Assembly (NCBI GenBank): GCA_943371965.1
Contig: CALRWV020000009.1
Span: 54,572-118,571, forward strand
Direction: 5' to 3'
DNA: 64,000 nt
Source of the DNA: CALRWV02 sp943371965
GTDB lineage: Bacteria > Bacteroidota > JABWAT01
Below, piece after piece: positions 17,977 through 26,135 of the stretch. The translations under genes were made by a program, and so were the position numbers. Numbering within the stretch: position 1 is the first letter of the stretch; each line of letters opens with the position of its first letter. The notes beneath the pieces were generated by a model. It was given only the letters and a program-made list of their open reading frames with translations, searched no databases and was not told where the DNA came from.

Positions 17977-19104
17977 CTATTCCAATTTTTTATGGAATCT
18001 CATTATTGCGAGTGAAATTATTATTGTTGAAAAAGTACTGATAGCCAAAACATCTTTCCACAAAATTTCGATTCCGGCACCTTTCAGAAAAATACTCCGC
18101 ATCATGACCAGAAAATATTTCATTGGTATAAGTGTTGAAATATACTGAATGATCACCGGCATATTTTCGACAGGAAAAACGAATCCTGAAAAAAACACAA
18201 ACGGAGGAATAATAATGAAAACTGTAGTTAAAGATGCCTGTTGCTGGTTTTGTGAAATGGTGGATATAAAAAGTCCAAGACCGAGTGTGGTTGTCAGATA
18301 AACATAGATAACAATTGTCAGCAGAAGAAAACTTCCTTTCATGGGAACCTGCATCAGGAAGGTGTTGACAATCATGATTAGAATTACTGCAATGCTCGAT
18401 GTTATGCTGAATGGAATCAGTTTCCCCAAAATAATCTGATATGGTTTTATCGGTGTTACAATCAGCTGTTCAAGGGTACCGTTTTCTTTTTCCTTTACAA
18501 TTGAAATTGCAGATGTTATGGTACTTGCAATCAGCAGAACCATACCGAGAATTCCGGGAACCATGAAATTCATGGTCTTCAGTTCCGGATTGTACCAAAC
18601 TCTTGATTCTGCATTGACAGAAGCGATGTTAGGTTTTGCTCCCCGTTTCTCAATTATTTCAGTCATCAGTTTCTGGTTGTAACTGTTCAGAATCCCTTGA
18701 GTGTAGCCAACAGCTATGTTTGCAGTATTTCCATCCGAACCATCAACCAGCAGTTGGATGGGAGCTTCATTTTTGCTGATCAGCTTTTCAGTAAATTCCG
18801 ATCCGAATTTCAGGATAATTCTTGCACCACCCGCATCAAGTAATTTATCAATCTCTTCATCGGTTTCTGAAACTGAGACAACATCAAAATATCCGGATTG
18901 CTTAAACAGTTCTCTTATTTCACGGGTTTGCGGTGAATTTTCCGCATCAACAAAACCGATTTTTATATTTTTCACATCAATATTGGCAGCATACGAAAAA
19001 AGAATAACCTGAATAACCGGAGCTATCATTGAAATCGCCAGAAGCCGTTTATCCTGCTTCAACTGTGCGAATTCCTTTTTTATCATTGCAAGAATGGTTT
19101 CCAT
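17977..19104 (-). CDS. ABC-2 type exporter permease (YbhR/YbhS-like), last gene of export operon
   Basis: 375 residues. One N-terminal helix (LLAISMIAPVIQVILFSY), a large extracytoplasmic domain (residues about 45-170), then five C-terminal helices with the KEKENGTLEQLIVTPIKPYQ motif of ABC-2 permeases. Paired with the homologous permease upstream, it would form the heterodimeric membrane part of a drug or membrane-fusion-linked exporter. The 131-base gap between the two permeases contains a 7-base tandem array. Confidence 0.88.
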   Translation of the reverse strand: METILAMIKKEFAQLKQDKRLLAISMIAPVIQVILFSYAANIDVKNIKIGFVDAENSPQTREIRELFKQSGYFDVVSVSETDEEIDKLLDAGGARIILKFGSEFTEKLISKNEAPIQLLVDGSDGNTANIAVGYTQGILNSYNQKLMTEIIEKRGAKPNIASVNAESRVWYNPELKTMNFMVPGILGMVLLIASTITSAISIVKEKENGTLEQLIVTPIKPYQIILGKLIPFSITSSIAVILIMIVNTFLMQVPMKGSFLLLTIVIYVYLTTTLGLGLFISTISQNQQQASLTTVFIIIPPFVFFSGFVFPVENMPVIIQYISTLIPMKYFLVMMRSIFLKGAGIEILWKDVLAISTFSTIIISLAIMRFHKKLE

Positions 19105-19203
19105 AATTCTCTCTGAATTTCGATTTGAACTTTAACTTTTAAATTTCAGTTTATGTATTGATGTCTTTTAACATTTTAATTAGATTCAGTTCTTTTATTT
19201 TAA

Positions 19204-19231
19204 AATTCTTAATTCTTAATTCTTAATTCTT
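19204..19231. repeat. Four tandem copies of AATTCTT
   Basis: Exact 7-base unit repeated four times, immediately after the stop codon of the minus-strand permease gene ending at 19236. Confidence 0.85.
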
Positions 19232-19235
19232 TTAA

Positions 19236-20405
19236 TTACCCTATTATCTTCCCAAGCCTCACTCTTGAAACATTGATAATAAAGACAGCAAATACAAGTA
19301 AGCCTAACAACTCTTTCCAGTAGGCTTCTATTCCTGAACCCTTGATAATTATCTCCCTTAGTATTTTAAGAAAATATCTTCCTGGAATGATCATGGAAAT
19401 ATATTGCAGAGGAACTGCCATTGATTCGATCGGAAACATAAATCCTGAAAGAAGAATGGTTGGAAGAACAGACACAAATGTTGCCATCAGAAATGCAACT
19501 GCCTGATTTTCTGCTATTGAAGAGATCATCAGCCCCAGTCCCAACCCACCGATCAGAAAAATAAAAACAACCAGAAACAGCATAAAATGATTTCCTACAA
19601 CTGATGCATCGAACAGTAAATATCCCATCGTCAGAATAAAATAAGTTGTCACCAGTGACATAAAAAGATACGGCAATGTTTTTCCCAAAATCAGTTCAAC
19701 CGGCAAAACGGGAGAGACAATCAATTGCTCCATGGTCCGTTTCTCTTTTTCTTTTACAACAGAAACTGCTGTTGAAATAACAGCCATGATCATCATAATG
19801 TAAACAATCAGCCCAGGTATTAAATATCTTGAACTTTTCAGTTCCGGATTGTACCAAACACGCGACTGAACATTCATTGGAAGAATCTGTTTTTGTCCGT
19901 TCCTCTCAAAAAACTTTGCCTGATATTTTGAAGAGTAATTTTGCGTGATGAGAGAAATGTAACTTTGAATGGTGGTAGCTTCATTGGCGTTGCTTCCATC
20001 TATGAGAAACTGAATATCTGTTTTTTCATTGCGCATCAGCTTTTTTGAAAAATCGGCAGGAATAATCATTACGACTACGGCTTCACGCGAATCCAGCAGA
20101 TAATCAATTCTGGTGTCGGAATTCAAATCTTCTTTGTAATCAAAATATTCAGTATTGAAAAACTGATTGGCAAACTCCCGCGATTCCGATGATTTATCCT
20201 GATCCCAAATTGCCATCTTAACATGTGAAACATCAAATGTTAGGGCATAACCAAACATAAAAAGCATAAAGACAGGAAGGAATATAAGAATTCCAAAACT
20301 TCTCCGGTCACGCCGTATCTGTTTGACTTCTTTTTTCATGATCGCCCAAATGCGATTTTTGTTCAGTTTCATTTTGCTGCTTTCAATTTTACCCGTTTTT
20401 TTCAA
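19236..20405 (-). CDS. ABC-2 type exporter permease
   Basis: 389 residues with the same plan as its downstream paralogue: an N-terminal helix (FGILIFLPVFMLFMFGYALT), a periplasmic domain and five C-terminal helices with VKEKEKRTMEQLIVSPVLPV. The start overlaps the ATPase stop by 17 bases; inner methionines (MKLNKNRIWAIMKKEVKQ) give alternative starts. Works with the paired ATPase genes and permease. Confidence 0.87.
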   Translation of the reverse strand: MKKTGKIESSKMKLNKNRIWAIMKKEVKQIRRDRRSFGILIFLPVFMLFMFGYALTFDVSHVKMAIWDQDKSSESREFANQFFNTEYFDYKEDLNSDTRIDYLLDSREAVVVMIIPADFSKKLMRNEKTDIQFLIDGSNANEATTIQSYISLITQNYSSKYQAKFFERNGQKQILPMNVQSRVWYNPELKSSRYLIPGLIVYIMMIMAVISTAVSVVKEKEKRTMEQLIVSPVLPVELILGKTLPYLFMSLVTTYFILTMGYLLFDASVVGNHFMLFLVVFIFLIGGLGLGLMISSIAENQAVAFLMATFVSVLPTILLSGFMFPIESMAVPLQYISMIIPGRYFLKILREIIIKGSGIEAYWKELLGLLVFAVFIINVSRVRLGKIIG

Positions 20406-21324
20406 TCAGGTGAATGAATACATCTTCAAGACTGGGCGTTATTTCGCTTATTGATTGTGTTTGAATATTTTTTTCTGACAACAATTTTCTGATGGAATTT
20501 TCCGTTTCAACATTCAGATCTGTTCCTTCTTTCAGGATTGCATGAATTTTGGTGCCGAAAATTGAAGTCTCGTCAATCAGGTCATGATCTGTAAGAATGC
20601 TCAATGCATCCATCGGTGACGAGCTGACAACTTCAATGCTTTTCTGGGTCATCGATTTTGTTTTCAGATCATTTGGGCTTCCAAGTGCTATCAGTTTTCC
20701 ATTATAAATCAATCCGATATTATGACAGTATTCCGCTTCATCCAAAAAGTGAGTCGTAACAAAAACGGTTGTCCCGTTTGCGGAAAGTTTATCAATTAGT
20801 TCCCAGAAACCGCGTCTTGAAATAGGGTCAACTCCGCCCGTCGGTTCATCAAGAAAAACAATTTCCGGTTTGTGGATGATTGAACATCCCAAAGCCAACC
20901 GCTGTTTCCAACCACCCGATAACGTTCCAGTTAGGCGGTCACCAACTTCACCGATATTCGCAAGTTCATAAATTTCCTTTTTTCTCTGAATCAGTTCGTG
21001 TGAATTCAGTTTATAAAGTGTACCCCAGAAATCGAGATTCTGATCAACTGTCAAATCATTGTACAAACTGAATCGTTGGCTCATATAACCGATTTTTGAT
21101 TTCACACCTTCCGGATTTTTATTGATATCAAAACCTGCAACAGTTGCTGTCCCTTTTGATGCGGAAAGCAAACCGCACAACATCCTGATTGTTGTTGATT
21201 TTCCCGATCCGTTTGGACCGAGAAATCCGTAAATTTCACCGCGCTTTACATTGAAAGAAATATTATCAACAGCGTAAAAACTTCCGAAGTTTTTTGTCAG
21301 GTTTTTGATTTCAATTGAATTCAT
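20389..21324 (-). CDS. ABC exporter ATP-binding protein (second of two)
   Basis: 311 residues. Walker A GPNGSGKST, signature LSGGWKQR, Walker B IVFLDEPTGG and H-loop TTHFLDEAEYC are all intact. A C-terminal extension of about 90 residues is typical of ATPases paired with ABC-2 permeases. In Enterobacteria YbhF carries two such ATPase domains on one chain; here they are separate genes split by tolC. Confidence 0.9.
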   Translation of the reverse strand: MNSIEIKNLTKNFGSFYAVDNISFNVKRGEIYGFLGPNGSGKSTTIRMLCGLLSASKGTATVAGFDINKNPEGVKSKIGYMSQRFSLYNDLTVDQNLDFWGTLYKLNSHELIQRKKEIYELANIGEVGDRLTGTLSGGWKQRLALGCSIIHKPEIVFLDEPTGGVDPISRRGFWELIDKLSANGTTVFVTTHFLDEAEYCHNIGLIYNGKLIALGSPNDLKTKSMTQKSIEVVSSSPMDALSILTDHDLIDETSIFGTKIHAILKEGTDLNVETENSIRKLLSEKNIQTQSISEITPSLEDVFIHLIEKNG

Positions 21325-21351
21325 AATTTCAGGAATTATTGTCGACGTAAA

Positions 21352-22647
21352 TTAATATTTCAAAACACCACGTGATTTCTGGAGTTTCAGTTCATTCATT
21401 TTTAATTCAAGTTGCATTTGAATAAGCTGAATATCTGACTGCAAAGATTGAATTTGCGCATCCAAAAGATCAGTTGTTGAAAGCAGACCGGCCTGATACT
21501 GATTTTCGGATATTTTCAGATTCAACACTGATTGTTCAACCTGTTTTTCAAGAACTTTAACCGACCGTGAAGATTTATCAACTGCATAAACTGCTATTTT
21601 TTCTTCAGTTGTAAATATTTTTTCCAGCTGTGATTTTCCAAGTTCCATTGACTGAAGCTGATTTTTTGCAATTTGAATATTGTTGCTGCTGGTTCCCCAA
21701 TTCCATAAATCAAAACTCAATACCAGATTGACATCCCAGGTTGGTTTCCATTCATCTTTTTGCGGAAATATTCGGCTGTTAGGTCTGGCGTAATCATAAT
21801 TGGCCTGAAGCATCAGTGAAGGATACCAGTCACCATATGCTGCGCTAACAGAAGATTTCTGCGCATCCAGTTTGTAATTCATACTTGCAAGTTCCGGTCT
21901 GGTTTCGCGTTCACCCGAAACAGTTTTTGTTTCCGGTATTTCAAGCTGATAAACTGTTTCAATATCATCACTAATCAGTAGATTCAGATTCATTTGCGTA
22001 ATTTTCAGGTTATTTTCAGCCTGGATTTTGCTGACCTCAACTTCATTCAATTTCACTTTAATTTTCAGTACATCATTTTCTGTCAGCAGTCCCTGAATTT
22101 TCATTTGTTCAGCATCCTGAACCCTTTTGCTGAGCTGTTCATAATTTTTATTCAGAACCAGCAGAACTTTTTCCGCAGCAATCGAATTGAAATATGATTG
22201 TGCAACTTTAAGTATAACATCTGCTCTTTTGGATTCAAGATCTTTCTTGGTTGATTCATAAAGCTTATTCATTGCTTCATTGGCATTCTCCAATTTAAAT
22301 CCGGTAAACAGCGGTTGATTCAGTGTAGCTTTCATTGCATACTGATTTTGAATGGACGGAACAATTTCAATCGGAGTCATTTGCGGATTCAATTGAATTT
22401 TAAACGGATCCACTTCTGAAATACGTGAATACCGACCTGAAAGTTTGACAGATGGAAGTCTGTTGTTGAATGCATTTGCAGATGTTAATTCAGCATTCTC
22501 GACTCTAATTGATTCTGTCTGAAGTTCTTCGTTGTTTTTTACAGCTTTTTGAAAGGCATCTGTTAGAGTCAATTTCTGCTGTGCAAACAGTGAAGTCGAA
22601 AACAGAGTAATTACAAGAATCTGATTGGTTATTTTTTTCATTTTCAT
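21352..22647 (-). CDS. TolC-family outer-membrane efflux protein
   Basis: 431 residues. Signal peptide (MKKITNQILVITLFSTSLFAQ) preceded by one extra methionine pair, then two coiled-coil/barrel repeats rich in N-Q-E (LTLTDAFQKAVKNNEELQTE; VKLNEVEVSKIQAENNLKI), the OEP pattern. It would give the exporter an outer-membrane exit duct. It lies 4 bases after the upstream ATPase gene and 27 bases before the next, so it is cotranscribed. Confidence 0.9.
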   Translation of the reverse strand: MKMKKITNQILVITLFSTSLFAQQKLTLTDAFQKAVKNNEELQTESIRVENAELTSANAFNNRLPSVKLSGRYSRISEVDPFKIQLNPQMTPIEIVPSIQNQYAMKATLNQPLFTGFKLENANEAMNKLYESTKKDLESKRADVILKVAQSYFNSIAAEKVLLVLNKNYEQLSKRVQDAEQMKIQGLLTENDVLKIKVKLNEVEVSKIQAENNLKITQMNLNLLISDDIETVYQLEIPETKTVSGERETRPELASMNYKLDAQKSSVSAAYGDWYPSLMLQANYDYARPNSRIFPQKDEWKPTWDVNLVLSFDLWNWGTSSNNIQIAKNQLQSMELGKSQLEKIFTTEEKIAVYAVDKSSRSVKVLEKQVEQSVLNLKISENQYQAGLLSTTDLLDAQIQSLQSDIQLIQMQLELKMNELKLQKSRGVLKY

Positions 22648-22651
22648 AACG

Positions 22652-23569
22652 TTATCCGTTTGATTTATTCATATAGTAGATAAATACATTTTCCATGGAA
22701 GGTTTAATAACCCGGTCCGAATGATAGGCAATATTATTTTCTCGGAAGAAACCCAAAATATCATTGACATTTATTTCTGCAGGATTAAACAGTATTTGAA
22801 GTCTCTCACCGAAAAGCTGAACATTTTCAGGAATAATTTTTCCCTTTAATTTTTCTGCAGATTTTCTTGGATCATTTGGAATAATTTCAAGAATGGAAAA
22901 GCCCATTTCCGATTTGAGATTTTCCGGGGTGTTGGTTGTCAGGATTTTTCCTTTGTTGATAAGGGCAACCCGGTTGCATCGTTCTGCTTCATCCATATAT
23001 GGAGTTGTCAGAAAAATGGTAAGTCCCTGTTTGAGCAGATCGGACAGGATTTTCCAGAAATCACGCCTTGAAATCGGGTCAACTCCAGTAGTTGGTTCAT
23101 CAAGAAAAATAATATCCGGTTTATGAATTAAGGTACAGGCCAAAGCGAGTTTCTGTTTCATTCCACCTGATAATTTCCCCGCAAGACGGTCACGGAAAGG
23201 TGTCAATCTTGTAAAAGCCAACAGTTCATTTCTGCGTTCATCAAAATCTACCAGATTATGGATACTGGCAAAAAATTCGATATTCTCATCAATCGACAAA
23301 TCTTCATAAAGTGAAAACTGCTGACTCAAGTATCCTATTCTGTTTTTCACCAAAGCTGGATTCGATTTTCTGTTTTCGTCAAACAAAAAAATCTCACCTT
23401 TATTGGGTTCAATGATTCCCAAAATAATTCTGATCAGTGTTGTTTTCCCAGATCCATCCGGACCAACAAGACCAAACATTTCGCCTTTGTTGACAGAAAT
23501 GGAAACATCGTTCAGTGCCTGAATTTTTTCAAATGAATGGGTGATGGAGGTGGTGGATAGAATGGGCAT
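22652..23569 (-). CDS. ABC exporter ATP-binding protein (first of two)
   Basis: 305 residues. Walker A GPDGSGKTTLI (residues 36-46), signature LSGGMKQKLALA, Walker B IIFLDEPTTG and TTPYMDEAERC. The H-loop histidine is replaced by proline (TTP rather than TTH), which may mean asymmetric ATP hydrolysis in the pair. Immediately upstream of tolC in the operon. Confidence 0.88.
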   Translation of the reverse strand: MPILSTTSITHSFEKIQALNDVSISVNKGEMFGLVGPDGSGKTTLIRIILGIIEPNKGEIFLFDENRKSNPALVKNRIGYLSQQFSLYEDLSIDENIEFFASIHNLVDFDERRNELLAFTRLTPFRDRLAGKLSGGMKQKLALACTLIHKPDIIFLDEPTTGVDPISRRDFWKILSDLLKQGLTIFLTTPYMDEAERCNRVALINKGKILTTNTPENLKSEMGFSILEIIPNDPRKSAEKLKGKIIPENVQLFGERLQILFNPAEINVNDILGFFRENNIAYHSDRVIKPSMENVFIYYMNKSNG

Positions 23570-23581
23570 GGATTGGTAAAA

Positions 23582-23993
23582 AGCTATTAGCTATTGGCTG
23601 TTAGGTGATTTATGAATGCGTTTATCATTTTCTTTATTTCAATAATTTCATTATTCAGTTTCAAATAACTTTCCGAATCAATATACTCCAAATCTTTTGA
23701 TAGCAGTAATTGATAATCCAGTTCATTTGCTGAACCCAGTGACATAAAAAGAAATCTTGAAAAGTCAGAGTTGGAACTTCGGGCACTTCCTTCGACAATA
23801 TTTGACGTAACTGAAACAGCTGCCCTTCGCATCTGGCTTGTTAATCCATACAATTCATCTTTTGGATATTCCTTTGTTAGTCTATAAATTTCCAAAACAA
23901 TCTGGTGTGATTTCTCCCAGACCTTCAACTCTTTAAAATCTCTCATTTGCTCTCCATATTTATATTCTAACAGCTAAAAGCTAAAAGCTACAA
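23582..23993. repeat. Inverted heptamer repeats bracketing the four-helix-bundle gene
   Basis: Left copy 23582-23602 is AGCTATT/AGCTATT/GGCTGTT. Right copy 23966-23993 is TCTAACA/GCTAAAA/GCTAAAA/GCTACAA. The reverse complement of the left copy begins CTAACAGCC and matches the right copy, so the pair is inverted around the gene. Confidence 0.8.
23587..23946 (-). CDS. Four-helix-bundle protein (23S rRNA intervening-sequence/Avd-like)
   Basis: 119 residues matching the S23/four-helix bundle family: FKELKVWEKSHQIVLEIY, then YGLTSQMRRAAVSVTSNIVE and GSARSSNSDFSRFLFMSLGS. The same fold occurs in 23S rRNA intervening sequences and in the Avd accessory protein of diversity-generating retroelements, but no reverse transcriptase is near. 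GGAGAG precedes the ATG. The gene interrupts an otherwise uniform export operon and is bracketed by inverted heptamer repeats; the last residues HLTANS and the stop are encoded by the left repeat. Confidence 0.85.
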   Translation of the reverse strand: MRDFKELKVWEKSHQIVLEIYRLTKEYPKDELYGLTSQMRRAAVSVTSNIVEGSARSSNSDFSRFLFMSLGSANELDYQLLLSKDLEYIDSESYLKLNNEIIEIKKMINAFINHLTANS

Positions 23994-24000
23994 CCTATTT

Positions 24001-24948
24001 TCAAATCCTCACATCCCCAATCATTCCTGCTTTCAGTTTCTGTTCTGGGTTTTGTATGGTCAGCTTTACCTGAAAGACAAGTTTAACACGGTCATCTTTT
24101 GACTGGATATTTTTCGGTGTGAATTCTGCAGAATTTGATATGAAAGTTACAGATCCTTTTATAGTAGAATCTGGAAATGAATCAACTATAATCCCAACCT
24201 GCTGACCCAATTTTACATTTCCTAGGTCAGTTTCCTTGACAAATATTTTCATGGTTACTTCGCTGAGGTCGGTAAGTTTTGCAACCTGAGCACCAGGATT
24301 TACAAGTTCACCTTCATCAACAGATATTTTTGTTATGGTTCCGTTTGAAGTTGCTTTAATTGAGCAATCACGCATTTTTTTCCGTGTCAATTCTGTCTGC
24401 GCAAAAATCTGATCATATCTTCCTTTTGCCAGATCCAGTTCTTCCGGACGGCTGCCATTCTGTATTTTTTTGTAATTCTCCTGGGTTTGTTTATACTGAC
24501 CTTCCGTTACCGATAGACGGGTTTTTGCATCATCAAACTGTTTGGTTGTTATGGAGTTTGATTTGAAAAGTTCAGCAAATCTGTCAAAATCCTTTTTTGC
24601 ACTTTCATAATTTGCACGTGCAGTTTCACTTGCTTCTTTGGCAGAAACTACATCCTCATTTCTCGCACCTTTTTTTGCAAGATCATACTGTGCTTTTGCC
24701 TGAATCAGAAGTGCTTCAGATTGTTTCAATTGAAGTACATATTCTGTTGAATCAATCTGAAGAATGACATCACCGGCTTTCACCTGATCGCCTTCATTTT
24801 TCAGAATTTGCCTAACAATTCCGGAAACCTGTGAGCTGACAGTCACATCTTTTCCTTCCATCGTTCCTGATGTTTCAATGGTTCCGTCATTTGAGCAGGA
24901 TATCTGCAAAATTGCAGAAAGCAGAATTATTGATAGTGTTGATTTCAC
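24001..24948 (-). CDS. HlyD-family membrane-fusion (periplasmic adaptor) protein
   Basis: 315 residues. Signal/lipoprotein start (LSIILLSAILQISC, cysteine at residue 18). A biotinyl-lipoyl half motif (GIVRQILKNEGDQVKAGDVI) and its partner (GTITKISVDEGELVNPGAQV) flank a long coiled-coil hairpin (residues about 75-190), followed by a beta-barrel domain. It links the inner-membrane ABC permeases to the TolC-type channel. First structural gene of the operon. Confidence 0.9.
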   Translation of the reverse strand: MKSTLSIILLSAILQISCSNDGTIETSGTMEGKDVTVSSQVSGIVRQILKNEGDQVKAGDVILQIDSTEYVLQLKQSEALLIQAKAQYDLAKKGARNEDVVSAKEASETARANYESAKKDFDRFAELFKSNSITTKQFDDAKTRLSVTEGQYKQTQENYKKIQNGSRPEELDLAKGRYDQIFAQTELTRKKMRDCSIKATSNGTITKISVDEGELVNPGAQVAKLTDLSEVTMKIFVKETDLGNVKLGQQVGIIVDSFPDSTIKGSVTFISNSAEFTPKNIQSKDDRVKLVFQVKLTIQNPEQKLKAGMIGDVRI

Positions 24949-24975
24949 GGTACCCCCGTATTTTTAAGTTTATAA

Positions 24976-25010
24976 AATTCGTAATTCGTAATTATTAATT
25001 GGTAATTGGT
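24976..25010. repeat. Five degenerate AATTCGT-type heptamers across the TetR stop codon
   Basis: AATTCGT/AATTCGT/AATTATT/AATTGGT/AATTGGT. The stop codon of the regulator (24995) and its last residues ITN lie inside the array. Confidence 0.8.
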
Positions 25011-25567
25011 CTTTGTTCTATCCCCATCAGGAAAACCGAAAATATGTTTTTGAAAGCGCCGTCAAAGGTGTGCGGAGAGTTAACCAAATAATTTGGAACC
25101 ATAATAGTATTGACAGCAGCAAGAAAAACTTCTATGGTCAATTCCGGATCAATATCTTTTCTGATTTCACCACGATTCTGCCCATCCTTGATAACTGCTG
25201 CAAGACTTTTTATCCGTTCTCCCCGAAACTCCAGCATTTTTTGAATCAGGTCAGGACGGTGTTTGGTTACATCACGCATGGCATCTTTTGAAATTTTTGC
25301 ACCAAATTTGGCAACGGTAAAGAAAATCTCATTCAACCGTTCAATGCTGTTCCTTTTATGGTCATTGATGATTTTATCAAATTCCGCTTTGATCTTTTTC
25401 ATCATGTGTTCAATGGCGGCTTCAATCAGTTTATCTTTGGTTTCAAAAAATTTATAAAGAGTTTTCTTGCTGATTCCCATATCCTGAGAAAGTTCATCGG
25501 TTGTAACTTTCCCATATCCGGAAGTCAAAAATTTGGTTAAAGCGTGTTCAAGTATCTTATCAATCAT
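24995..25567 (-). CDS. TetR-family regulator of the export operon
   Basis: 190 residues. The N-terminal helix-turn-helix (DELSQDMGISKKTLYKFFET) is followed by a helical ligand-binding domain (residues 55-190). It is the first gene of the operon and its promoter is covered by palindromic operators, so autorepression and control of the exporter are likely. The C-terminal residues are encoded by a heptamer array. Inducer unknown. Confidence 0.9.
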   Translation of the reverse strand: MIDKILEHALTKFLTSGYGKVTTDELSQDMGISKKTLYKFFETKDKLIEAAIEHMMKKIKAEFDKIINDHKRNSIERLNEIFFTVAKFGAKISKDAMRDVTKHRPDLIQKMLEFRGERIKSLAAVIKDGQNRGEIRKDIDPELTIEVFLAAVNTIMVPNYLVNSPHTFDGAFKNIFSVFLMGIEQRPITN

Positions 25568-25587
25568 GTTTAATAGTATTTCTCATT

Positions 25588-25657
25588 GGAAACGATTATT
25601 GTTTTCTTAGTTTCCTACAAAGATATATAGGAAACTATAATAGTGTCAATAGTTTCC
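25588..25657 (-). promoter_or_regulatory. Promoter and multiple operator of the TetR-export operon
   Basis: Four alternating half-sites: GGAAAC 25588, GTTTCC 25610, GGAAAC 25630, GTTTCC 25652, spaced 22, 20 and 22 bases. The central palindrome has 10-base perfect arms (TAGTTTCCTA and TAGGAAACTA, 25608-25637). On the minus strand a TTGACA box and a TATCTTTG -7 box (25618-25625) sit 18 bases apart, with the -7 box in the palindrome spacer, so repressor binding would block the polymerase. Confidence 0.8.
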
Positions 25658-25765
25658 AAAAGAAAATTTATATTTTCCTTTAGCTAATCAAAAATGGAAT
25701 AAAAAAGCGATTGATTTGAAATCAATGAAGAGATGGAATAGCAGATTTGGATTATAAAACAGGAT

Positions 25766-26083
25766 CTAGAGAATTTTTACTTTCCCAACCAAAATATCCT
25801 TGAACATGACCCAATCACCCATAAAACTGTAATAGGGAAATTGGAACGTAGCGGGTTGATTTTTTTCGTAAATGAAATGACCTAGCCAGGCAAAACCGTA
25901 ACCAAATACTGGAATCAGATAAACAAGTCCTGGATGATTTGCACCGATAGTAAAACCAATGGTTAGCAAAACCAGCCAACTTCCTGCAAAATGCATTCTT
26001 CGGTTTTTGATGTTTTTATGTTCTGAAAGATAAAACGGATAAAATTCTTTGAATGAGTTGAATTCTTTGGGTTCTTGTTTCAT
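25766..26083 (-). CDS. DUF962/Mpo1-like membrane protein
   Basis: 105 residues from MKQEPKEFNSFKEFY. The motifs FYPFYLSEHKNIKNRRMHFAG and FGYGFAWLGHFIYEKNQPATF, with two hydrophobic hairpins, match the Mpo1-like DUF962 family. Yeast Mpo1 is an Fe(II) dioxygenase acting on 2-hydroxy fatty acids and the histidines used there are present. I chose the shorter start because the longer reading overlaps the upstream gene and lacks similarity. Its link to the hydroxyproline cluster is only positional. The region 25568-25765 upstream of TetR holds the operator and a 17-base palindrome ATTGATTT-G-AAATCAAT at 25710-25726. Confidence 0.8.
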   Translation of the reverse strand: MKQEPKEFNSFKEFYPFYLSEHKNIKNRRMHFAGSWLVLLTIGFTIGANHPGLVYLIPVFGYGFAWLGHFIYEKNQPATFQFPYYSFMGDWVMFKDILVGKVKIL

Positions 26084-26135
26084 TGTATTTCTTTTTTCCG
26101 TAAAAATAGAAATCGGTTGGTGGAAAGGAAAATTT

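Noticed and set aside
23587..23946. Diversity-generating retroelement
   Set aside because: The four-helix-bundle protein resembles Avd, but there is no reverse transcriptase or template-variable repeat nearby.
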